64,000 nt of DNA. It comes from an uncultured Marinobacter sp. Lineage in GTDB: Bacteria > Pseudomonadota > Gammaproteobacteria > Pseudomonadales > Oleiphilaceae. Shown here in pieces: positions 57,914-64,000 of the stretch. Made by a program: the position numbers and the translations under genes. Under the pieces are notes generated by a model. The model saw only the letters and a list, made by a program, of their open reading frames with translations, was not told the DNA's origin and did not search any database. The stretch lies in NCBI RefSeq assembly GCF_947488835.1, contig NZ_CANLBK010000003.1, positions 186,001 to 250,000 on the forward strand, in the 5' to 3' direction. Position 1 is the stretch's first letter. Each line of letters begins with the position of its first letter.

Positions 57914-58345
57914 TCAGTCGTCGTCGCGCGTGTGCCTCGAAAGCTCGAGCCCACAACCAATTCGCGCAAGCTCAGCAAGCACTGCTGAACGGGTAACGAT
58001 GCCAATGAGTTTTCCGTGTTCCGCAACGGGGTACACCTTAGGTTTGCCAGAGCCGAGTTTCTGCGCGAGATCAACAATCGCCATGTTTGGCGAAATCGCC
58101 AAAGGCTCACGGAACATAACATCATCTACAATCGGGTCGCCCTCGCAGTGATAGTTACTGACCAGCAAGGCATGAATGCAATCCTGCTCGGAAACGAACC
58201 CCAGTATACGCCGCTCCGCATCGACCACCGGAAGCCCGGTGATGTGATTTTCAAGCAACGCTTTGACTACCTGTGTTAGCGGCGTTCCGCAACGGATGGG
58301 CTCAATATGATTGGACATGACATTGGAAACTTTAAGCGCACACAT
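57914..58345 (-). CDS. Paired CBS-domain protein
   Basis: 143 residues from ATG 58345, with AGGAG six bases upstream; the longer frame to 58441 lacks support. Two CBS motifs fill the protein: VMSNHIEPIRCGTPLTQVV...GLPVVDAERRILGFVSEQD and VMFREPLAISPNMAIVDLA...VYPVAEHGKLIGIVTRSAVL. Such stand-alone Bateman modules bind adenine nucleotides and regulate other proteins. No effector domain is attached, so its partner is unknown. The neighbouring AGCS symporter is divergent across 204 bases. Confidence 0.88.
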   Translation of the reverse strand: MCALKVSNVMSNHIEPIRCGTPLTQVVKALLENHITGLPVVDAERRILGFVSEQDCIHALLVSNYHCEGDPIVDDVMFREPLAISPNMAIVDLAQKLGSGKPKVYPVAEHGKLIGIVTRSAVLAELARIGCGLELSRHTRDDD

Positions 58346-58549
58346 GGTTAACTCCTCACAATTTTTATGACCCAGCAACATCAACGGGTTCTGGCACTGA
58401 GCTCTACTGTAAACATAGACAATGGGCGCCCAATCCTCCATTTTCCTCTCTGGCGGTTTACAGATGCCAATATGTGACTAAACTCAACTAGTTATACTCC
58501 TTGCGGGTAAAATCACAACATCAAACCATGGCACAACAAGGGGATTTCC

Positions 58550-59911
58550 ATGGAAGCCTTTGAAAACATTGTTGGTTCCATTAACGGGCTGGTCTGGGGA
58601 CCTCCCATGCTTATACTCATTCTTGGTGTTGGATTGTTCCTGAGTCTCGGATTGAAACTGATGCCAGTACTGAAAATTGGCACCGGCCTGAGGTTAATGT
58701 GGACGGGGCGGAGCTCCAAAGATGCAGAATCCGACGGTGAAATCCCTCCTTTTCAGGCATTGATGACCGCTCTTGCAGCAACGGTCGGCACTGGCAACAT
58801 CGCCGGCGTCGCGACCGCTATTTTCCTTGGCGGACCGGGCGCACTGTTCTGGATGTGGCTGACCGCTCTGGTGGGCATGGCTACCAAATACTCCGAAGCC
58901 GTGCTTGCTGTACGCTTTCGTGAAGTCGACGAACGCGGCGTTCACGTTGGCGGGCCCATGTATTACATCCGCAATGGTCTTGGCAAAAAGTGGGCTTGGC
59001 TGGGTGTGCTCTTTGCGATTTTTGCGGCCATTGCCGGCTTTGGCATTGGCAACACAGTGCAAGCGAATTCGGTTGCAGATGTTATGGAAGCCACTTTCGG
59101 CCTTCCTCACTGGATTTCAGGCGTTATTCTGATGGTGCTTGTGGGTCTGGTGCTTATTGGTGGTATTCGCCGTATCGGCCGGGTGGCCAGCGCTCTGGTC
59201 CCTCTGATGGCGCTGTCCTATCTGGTTGCCGGCTTGATTGTCCTTGGTATTAATTTCTCGGAAATCCCGGCCGCATTCGCCCTGATCTTCGAGCATGCCT
59301 TCAGCCCCATTGCAGCAGAAGGTGGTTTTGCCGGTGCCGCCGTGTGGGCAGCAATACGCTTTGGTGTAGCCCGCGGTGTCTTTTCCAACGAGGCTGGCCT
59401 GGGTTCTGCGCCTATTGCCCACGCGGCTGCCCAAACCAAAAACCCGATTAATCAGGGCATGGTGGCCATGCTGGGCACCTTTATCGATACCATTATCATT
59501 TGTACGATTACCGGGCTGGTCATCATCACCTCAGGCACCTGGATATCTGGCGAATCCGGCGCGGAGCTCACCTCCATGGCGTTCGCACAGGCACTTCCCG
59601 GCGTGGGTGATTACGTAGTGGCCCTTGCCTTGGCAATCTTCGCCTTTACGACATTGCTAGGCTGGTCATTCTACGGAGAGCGCAGCGTTGAGTTTCTTTT
59701 CGGAGTGAAGGCTATCGTGCCTTACCGTGTCGCCTGGGTCCTTGCCATTCCTCTTGGCGCAACCGTAAATCTGGGTTTGGTGTGGCTGGTGGCAGACACG
59801 CTGAACGCCATGATGGCGCTGCCCAACCTGATTGCCCTGTTGTTACTCAGCCCGGTTGTATTCAAGTTGACGAAAGAGCATTTTGAACGAAAAACGGCGG
59901 CAGGGTTCTAA
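58550..59911 (+). CDS. Alanine/glycine:cation symporter (AGCS family)
   Basis: 453 residues, about eleven helices. Family motifs include PPFQALMTALAATVGTGNIAGVATAIFLGGPGALFWMW near residues 66-103, VGGPMYYIRNGLGKKW near 131-146, and RGVFSNEAGLGSAPIAHAAAQTKNP near 275-300. It imports alanine or glycine with Na+ or H+. GGGG seven bases before the ATG is the ribosome site. The transcript runs into a region with two hairpins before the peroxiredoxin gene. Confidence 0.94.
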   Translation: MEAFENIVGSINGLVWGPPMLILILGVGLFLSLGLKLMPVLKIGTGLRLMWTGRSSKDAESDGEIPPFQALMTALAATVGTGNIAGVATAIFLGGPGALFWMWLTALVGMATKYSEAVLAVRFREVDERGVHVGGPMYYIRNGLGKKWAWLGVLFAIFAAIAGFGIGNTVQANSVADVMEATFGLPHWISGVILMVLVGLVLIGGIRRIGRVASALVPLMALSYLVAGLIVLGINFSEIPAAFALIFEHAFSPIAAEGGFAGAAVWAAIRFGVARGVFSNEAGLGSAPIAHAAAQTKNPINQGMVAMLGTFIDTIIICTITGLVIITSGTWISGESGAELTSMAFAQALPGVGDYVVALALAIFAFTTLLGWSFYGERSVEFLFGVKAIVPYRVAWVLAIPLGATVNLGLVWLVADTLNAMMALPNLIALLLLSPVVFKLTKEHFERKTAAGF

Positions 59912-59936
59912 CATAGTAATAGCTCAACAGGCACCC

Positions 59937-59988
59937 GGTGCGGGATGAGGTGAATCAAGTGACCCTTGCAAACCTGTCATCCCGCACC
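59937..59988. other. Strong 12-bp inverted repeat between AGCS and peroxiredoxin genes
   Basis: GGTGCGGGATGA (59937-59948) and TCATCCCGCACC (59977-59988) are perfectly complementary with a 28-base loop; GGT and ACC just inside can add three pairs after a bulge. No T run follows on either strand, so it is not a standard intrinsic terminator. It may protect the 3' end of the symporter mRNA or act in the leader of the next gene. Confidence 0.7.
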
Positions 59989-60017
59989 AATGATACTCGT
60001 ATACACTTACAAGATAG

Positions 60018-60043
60018 TTCCGGTAGGTACATGCCCACCGGAA
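60018..60043. other. Short hairpin in the peroxiredoxin leader
   Basis: TTCCGGT (60018-60024) and ACCGGAA (60037-60043) pair perfectly, with GG/CC inside the loop able to extend the stem. It ends 44 bases before the ATG. Confidence 0.5.
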
Positions 60044-60087
60044 GCTCGAATAAAGCCACTAACAAGTGACACCGAAGGAGAGCAAAT

Positions 60088-60741
60088 ATGAGTTTACGTC
60101 TAGGCGATACTGCGCCGGATTTTGAACAGGATTCCAGTGAAGGCAAGGTTTCTTTCCACAGCTGGCTAGGTGACAGCTGGGGTGTGCTGTTTTCTCACCC
60201 TGCAGACTTTACGCCAGTGTGCACCACAGAACTTGGCCTGACTGCGAAATTGAAAGATGAGTTTGCACAGCGCAACGTCAAAGCCATCGCGCTGAGCGTT
60301 GACCCTGTTGACTCCCACCATGAGTGGATCAAAGACATCAACGAAACCCAGGGCTGCGCGGTGAATTTCCCGATTATTGCAGACCACGACGGCAAAGTGG
60401 CCGAGTTGTACGACATGATCCACCCCAATGCCGACAGCACGCTGACCGTACGTTCGCTGTTCGTGATTGATCCGAACAAAAAAGTTCGTCTGATCATCAC
60501 TTATCCAGCGAGCACCGGCCGCAACTTCAACGAAGTTCTGCGGGTAATTGATTCTCTGCAACTGACCGACGACCACAAAGTTGCCACCCCGGGTAACTGG
60601 GAACGCGGCGGAGACGTGGTGATTGTGCCATCACTTCAGGATGAAGATGAGATTGCACGGCGCTTCCCCAAGGGCTACAAGAAGGTGAAGTCCTACCTGC
60701 GGATGACGCCAGATCCCTCAGCTAACTGGGGTGGTGAATAA
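60088..60741 (+). CDS. 1-Cys peroxiredoxin, Prx6 type
   Basis: 217 residues. The peroxidatic Cys45 sits in HPADFTPVCTTELG (residues 37-50), the Prx6 form. The C-terminal arm has NWERGGDVVIVPSL and GYKKVKSYLRMTPDPSANWGG, again typical of the Prx6 subgroup. A second cysteine at 90 (TQGCAVNFP) is not at a usual resolving position. It reduces H2O2 and alkyl hydroperoxides in the cytoplasm. AAGGAG is eight bases before the ATG. Upstream hairpins may influence expression; a perfect terminator follows. Confidence 0.94.
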   Translation: MSLRLGDTAPDFEQDSSEGKVSFHSWLGDSWGVLFSHPADFTPVCTTELGLTAKLKDEFAQRNVKAIALSVDPVDSHHEWIKDINETQGCAVNFPIIADHDGKVAELYDMIHPNADSTLTVRSLFVIDPNKKVRLIITYPASTGRNFNEVLRVIDSLQLTDDHKVATPGNWERGGDVVIVPSLQDEDEIARRFPKGYKKVKSYLRMTPDPSANWGGE

Positions 60742-60781
60742 TCACCAGCACCAGTGTCTGAATGTAGAAAGTACTGAATGC

Positions 60782-60818
60782 AAAAAGCCGGGCAGTTTTC
60801 ACTGCCCGGCTTTTTTTT
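60782..60818. terminator. Bidirectional intrinsic terminator after peroxiredoxin and metQ
   Basis: AAAAAGCCGGGCAGT (60782-60796) is perfectly complementary to ACTGCCCGGCTTTTT (60801-60815) around a TTTC loop, with eight T on the right and five A on the left, so it can stop transcription from both convergent genes. Confidence 0.93.
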
Positions 60819-60852
60819 GTACTGCTTTTTTCAGGTTGTGTTCTGGCTTCGA

Positions 60853-61635
60853 TCAGAATGCCGGAACAACGGCACCTTCATACTTTTCTTTGATGAATTC
60901 GCGAACCGCATCAGATTTCAATGCATTCGCAAGTTTCTGCATGGCATCGCTGTCTTTGTTATCAGGACGCGCAACCAGAATGTTTACATACGGCGACTCG
61001 GAACCTTCAATGATCAGCGCATCTTCAGACGGGTTCAGGCCCGCTTCCAGCGCGTAGTTGGTGTTGATCAGCGCAACGTCTACCTGACCAAGGATTCGTG
61101 GCAAGGTTGCTGCTTCCAGCTCTTTGAAGTCGAGCTTCTTCGGGTTATCCGCAATGTCACGCGGCGTTGCAGTGATCTTGCTACCTTCTTTCAGAGTGAT
61201 CAATCCTGCTTTTTGCAGGAGCAGCAGTGCACGACCACCGTTGGTGGGATCATTTGGAATGGCGATGGTTGCGCCATTTTTCAGATCATCAAGCGACTTG
61301 ATTTTGTTCGAATAAGCGCCAAACGGCTCAACGTGAATACCGGCAACCGTCACCAGGCTTGTGCCACGGCCGTCATTGAACTCATCAAGGTACGGCTGGT
61401 GCTGGAAGAAGTTGGCGTCCATACGCTTCTGGTCTACCTGTACGTTTGGCTGGATATAATCGGTGAAGACTTTTACATCCAGTTCCACACCCTGCTCGGC
61501 CAACTGAGGCTTAACGAACTCCAGCAGCTCTGCATGGGGTACAGGGGTTGCTGCTACAGACAGCTTCTCAGCGGAAACCGCTGCAGAAAAAACAGATGCG
61601 GCAGCCAATGCCACCAGGGCTTTCTTAAAGCTCAT
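60853..61635 (-). CDS. metQ: Methionine-binding protein MetQ (NLPA family)
   Basis: 260 residues from ATG 61635; an in-frame GTG at 61638 precedes it but the AGGAG spacing suits the ATG. The signal peptide ends near AAVSA and has no lipobox cysteine, so this is a soluble periplasmic or cleaved form rather than the lipoprotein seen in E. coli. Family motifs are VAATPVPHAELLEFVKP, FFQHQPYLDEFN, IPNDPTNGGRALLLLQKAGLI, and ALINTNYALEAGL. It supplies methionine to MetNI. It is last in the metN-metI-metQ operon, 27 bases after metI. Confidence 0.93.
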   Translation of the reverse strand: MSFKKALVALAAASVFSAAVSAEKLSVAATPVPHAELLEFVKPQLAEQGVELDVKVFTDYIQPNVQVDQKRMDANFFQHQPYLDEFNDGRGTSLVTVAGIHVEPFGAYSNKIKSLDDLKNGATIAIPNDPTNGGRALLLLQKAGLITLKEGSKITATPRDIADNPKKLDFKELEAATLPRILGQVDVALINTNYALEAGLNPSEDALIIEGSESPYVNILVARPDNKDSDAMQKLANALKSDAVREFIKEKYEGAVVPAF

Positions 61636-61662
61636 CACTCACTCTCCTATTGAATTGGAAAA

Positions 61663-62328
61663 CTACTTACGACTGAAATACAGAACCAGACGGTCACCGG
61701 CCATCTGCAACACTTGTACGAAAATCACCAAAAGCGCCACAGTAATCACCATCACATCGGTCTGGAAGCGCTGGTAGCCAAAACGAATGGCCAGATCACC
61801 CAAGCCACCGCCGCCAATGACGCCAGACATGGCCGCATAGGAGACCAAGGTGATCGCCGTGACCGTGATGCCGGCGATGATGCCCGGAAGCGCTTCAGGC
61901 AGCAAGGCACCAAAAATGATCTGCCGCACGTTGGCACCCATGGCCTGCGTGGCTTCTATTATGCCCCTGTCGACTTCCCGCAGAGAGGTTTCCACCAATC
62001 TTGCAAAGAAGGGTGCGCCACCCGCAACCAGCGGCGGAATCGCACCGGCCACACCCAACGAAGTCCCAATCAGCATCACGGTGAAGGGGATCATCACAAT
62101 TAGCAGAATGATGAACGGCACGGAACGCAGCACGTTCACCACAAATGACAGTACGCCGTAGGCTAAAGGTTGATCCAGCAACTGCCGCTTGCTCGTGAGG
62201 AACAGCAGCACACCAATCGGCAGGCCCGCCAGAACACTGAACAGCAGGGACATTCCCACCATTACCAAAGTGTCCCAACTCGCTATACCAATTTCTGGCC
62301 AATCCACGTTACTCAATAAGGCTTCCAT
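61663..62328 (-). CDS. metI: Methionine ABC transporter permease MetI
   Basis: 221 residues, five membrane helices. The permease signature near residues 125-150 is ATQAMGANVRQIIFGALLPEALPGI, the EAA-type loop that docks on the ATPase. LRSVPFIILLIVMIPFT near 67-83 is typical of MetI. The ATG shares one base with the metN stop (62326-62330), giving tight coupling. Confidence 0.95.
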   Translation of the reverse strand: MEALLSNVDWPEIGIASWDTLVMVGMSLLFSVLAGLPIGVLLFLTSKRQLLDQPLAYGVLSFVVNVLRSVPFIILLIVMIPFTVMLIGTSLGVAGAIPPLVAGGAPFFARLVETSLREVDRGIIEATQAMGANVRQIIFGALLPEALPGIIAGITVTAITLVSYAAMSGVIGGGGLGDLAIRFGYQRFQTDVMVITVALLVIFVQVLQMAGDRLVLYFSRK

Positions 62329-63335
62329 CAGCGCAGCACCTCCACATGAACATCGGCCGCTTCCAGTGCCGTCATGGCGGACTCAAGATCACCACCCACC
62401 AGGGACAGCGTCAACTGGCCATAGGGCGTGTCCTTGATATGGTCGATGCGGCCAGAGAGGATGCTGAAATCCACACCGGAGGCGCGAGCCACACTGCCCA
62501 ACAAAGGCTGATAGGTAGATTCGCCCTTGAACGTCAGCCGCAAAATACGGCCACTGGCCTTTTGCAGATCTTCCTGCCGCTCCTGGCTGTCGATGCTTTC
62601 GCTTTCAAACACGAAATCCCGGGTGGTGGGATGTTTGGGGTGCAGGAAAACATCACTCACCGCACCCATTTCAACAACACGGCCAGCGTCCATAACAGCA
62701 ACCCGGTCGCATACGCGGCGCACCACATCCATTTCATGGGTGATGAGTACAATCGTGAGTCCAAGCTCTTTATTGATCTCGGAAAGCAAACGCAGCACCG
62801 ACTGGGTTGTTTGCGGGTCCAGAGCGCTGGTGGCTTCGTCGCACAGCAGAATGGTTGGCCTGCATGCCAGCGCCCGGGCAATTCCTACCCGCTGTTTCTG
62901 CCCGCCCGACAGCTGCGATGGGTATTTTGTGGCGTGATCAGCAAGGCCAACACGATCCAGCAATTCCTGAACACGGCTTCGGATTTCCGTTTTGGAATAG
63001 ATGCCCGCCAGCTTCATAGGGAAGGCGATGTTGTCCGAAACGGTTTTAGAGGAAAGCAGATTGAAATGCTGGAAAATCATGCCAACGTTGCGACGGAAGG
63101 CACGCAGCTCAGCCGCGCTGTAGCGGGTGATATTCTCGCCATCGATCACAATATCACCACCGGTCGGTGGTTCCAGCAAGTTGATCAGGCGCACCAGGGT
63201 GGATTTCCCCGCCCCGGAATGCCCGACAATACCGAACACCTCGCCGGTTTCAATGGTCATATCAGTAGGATGGAGCGCGGGGATCGCCCGGCCGTCCACC
63301 TGATACGACTTCTGTACCTGGTTAAATACAATCAC
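62328..63335 (-). CDS. metN: Methionine ABC transporter ATP-binding protein MetN
   Basis: 335 residues, GTG start at 63335. Walker [10 protein letters not shown] is at about residues 38-46, the signature is [12 protein letters not shown], Walker [14 protein letters not shown], and the switch His is in LITHEMDVV. The C-terminal 90 residues form the NIL/ACT-like domain ([18 protein letters not shown]) that binds methionine for feedback inhibition, which separates MetN from other importers. First gene of the operon. I see no SAM riboswitch or MetJ-box repeats in the 117 bases upstream. Confidence 0.95.
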   Translation of the reverse strand: MIVFNQVQKSYQVDGRAIPALHPTDMTIETGEVFGIVGHSGAGKSTLVRLINLLEPPTGGDIVIDGENITRYSAAELRAFRRNVGMIFQHFNLLSSKTVSDNIAFPMKLAGIYSKTEIRSRVQELLDRVGLADHATKYPSQLSGGQKQRVGIARALACRPTILLCDEATSALDPQTTQSVLRLLSEINKELGLTIVLITHEMDVVRRVCDRVAVMDAGRVVEMGAVSDVFLHPKHPTTRDFVFESESIDSQERQEDLQKASGRILRLTFKGESTYQPLLGSVARASGVDFSILSGRIDHIKDTPYGQLTLSLVGGDLESAMTALEAADVHVEVLR

Positions 63336-63371
63336 GGTCAGCGCCTTGTGGGTGCAAGAATAAAGCCGTCA

Positions 63372-63377
63372 ATTATA
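63372..63377 (-). promoter_or_regulatory. Candidate -10 element of the metNIQ operon
   Basis: On the minus strand TATAAT, identical to consensus, lies 36 bases upstream of the metN GTG. The -35 is poor: TTCGGG with an 18-base spacer is the best I find, so an activator may be needed. Confidence 0.45.
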
Positions 63378-63452
63378 GCCTATTCACCGGCCAAACCCGA
63401 ACCCACAAATCATCGCTAGCGCTTGTAAGGTTGGGCAACGTAGGGGATCAGT

Positions 63453-64000
63453 CTATGGACGCGTTTCAAGACCCGGCTCGAACACGCCGCTTCGATCGAA
63501 GCTATCCAGGGCGGTCTCCCATTCCGTTAAATCCAGCCCCTGGCTGGCAACCCAGGTGGGGTTAAAATAGGTGTCGATATAACGATGGCCGCCATCACAA
63601 AGTAGTGTGACGACTGAGCCTTTCTCACCGGCCTTTTGCATTTCGCTGGCCAGGCTCAGCGTAGCAATCAGATTGGTGCCGGTAGAACCACCGCAACGCC
63701 GCCCCAAGTGCCGCTCGAGATAGCGCAACGCAGCAAAACTGGCGGCATCGGGCACGCGCACCATGCGATCGATGACCGCGGGGTTGAAAGAGGGCTCCAC
63801 CCTAGGGCGGCCTATGCCCTCGATACGTGAGCCGCACTGGCCAATGATATCCGATCGGCCGCTGGCGAACGCCTCATAGAACACCGAATTTTCAGGGTCG
63901 GCCACGCACAGTTCGCAGCCTTTGGCGAGGTAACCACCGTAGCGGATATAACGCCCGATGGTTGAGGAGGTGCCACCCGTGCCGGCGCTAACCACAACCC
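63453..64000 (-). CDS. PLP-dependent cysteine synthase family protein, N-terminal part outside the window
   Basis: The frame is open to the right edge, so about 182 C-terminal residues are seen and the start is beyond 64000. [18 protein letters not shown] is the glycine-rich phosphate-binding loop of the cysteine synthase/cystathionine beta-synthase fold; [33 protein letters not shown] and [19 protein letters not shown] follow. The [11 protein letters not shown] ending is typical of a subgroup distinct from CysK and CysM. The catalytic lysine lies in the missing part. It is upstream of metNIQ on the same strand, separated by 117 bases, consistent with a sulfur amino-acid theme. Confidence 0.85.
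   Translation of the reverse strand, partial: VVVSAGTGGTSSTIGRYIRYGGYLAKGCELCVADPENSVFYEAFASGRSDIIGQCGSRIEGIGRPRVEPSFNPAVIDRMVRVPDAASFAALRYLERHLGRRCGGSTGTNLIATLSLASEMQKAGEKGSVVTLLCDGGHRYIDTYFNPTWVASQGLDLTEWETALDSFDRSGVFEPGLETRP

Noticed and set aside
59937..59988. Intrinsic terminator of the AGCS symporter
   Set aside because: The stem is strong but no T run follows on either strand and the loop is 28 bases, so it was recorded as a hairpin of unknown function.
60778..61653. Plus-strand frame of 291 codons opposite metQ
   Set aside because: Antisense to a clear NLPA-family gene and beginning inside the terminator hairpin.
62346..63419. Plus-strand frame of 357 codons opposite metN
   Set aside because: metN has every ABC motif on the other strand; this frame has none and is an antisense shadow.
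63336..63452. SAM riboswitch or MetJ-box array upstream of metN
   Set aside because: I looked for conserved SAM-riboswitch stems and for tandem AGACGTCT-like repeats and found neither; only a TATAAT is present.

Overview
The window reads as chromosomal DNA of a marine gammaproteobacterium, most like Marinobacter: GC is about 55 percent, a Na+-type PomAB flagellar stator opens the window, sodium-coupled transporters (NSS and AGCS families) are present, and gene families and order fit that group. This assignment is inferred from gene content, not from a search. I see no rRNA, tRNA, insertion sequence, phage gene or CRISPR array. Genes are dense and most intergenic gaps are short; the only gap over 300 bases (34562-35014) holds a promoter and a cobalamin riboswitch.

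Layout. 1-2060: end of a DUF1232 gene, then pomA and pomB. 2068-10490 (minus): five genes joined by four-base ATGA overlaps, encoding a membrane-fusion protein, an RND pump, an ABC ATPase, an FtsX-type permease and an AttH/CrtC-like lipoprotein. 10623-14863: small K+ channel, OprC/NosA-type copper receptor, gdhA. 14880-19316: a fusion of a degenerate KaiC-like domain with a PEP/pyruvate-binding domain, then a RegB/RegA-type redox two-component pair. 19376-22716 (minus): an orphan CbiM-like membrane protein, then a Blh-type persulfide dioxygenase with a SulP permease. 22802-26654: diguanylate cyclase and a HlyD/DUF2955 efflux pair.

26651-42624 is a cobalamin district. It has uptake genes (btuB under a B12 riboswitch, btuF, btuC, btuD) and the late biosynthetic steps (cobO, cobQ, cbiB, cobD, cobU, cobS, cobT, a CobC-type phosphatase, bluB), but no corrin-ring genes. 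A beta-propeller-like lipoprotein lies directly downstream of btuB. Embedded in the district are a 3-methyladenine glycosylase, a winged-helix nucleotidyltransferase of the MNT type preceded by a four-copy 21-bp operator array, and a decapitated HEPN partner.

42736-50966: a porin, a cNMP/CBS/nucleotidyltransferase signalling protein overlapping a DEDDh exonuclease, and a block in which a secreted MsrA-MsrB fusion and an OmpR-type two-component system stand divergent from a methionine-rich secreted protein. 51032-60741: NSS transporter, PAS-type chemoreceptor, EamA and MATE transporters, diguanylate cyclase, CBS protein, AGCS symporter and 1-Cys peroxiredoxin. 60853-64000 (minus): metQ, metI, metN and the 3' part of a PLP-dependent cysteine synthase, a sulfur amino-acid block.

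The observations most worth following up are the RND+ABC+AttH operon, the exact 21-bp operator array with its broken HEPN partner, the BtuG-like propeller lipoprotein, the Met-rich protein/MsrAB/two-component block, and the KaiC-PPDK fusion. Functional statements rest on motifs read by eye; none was checked against a database.
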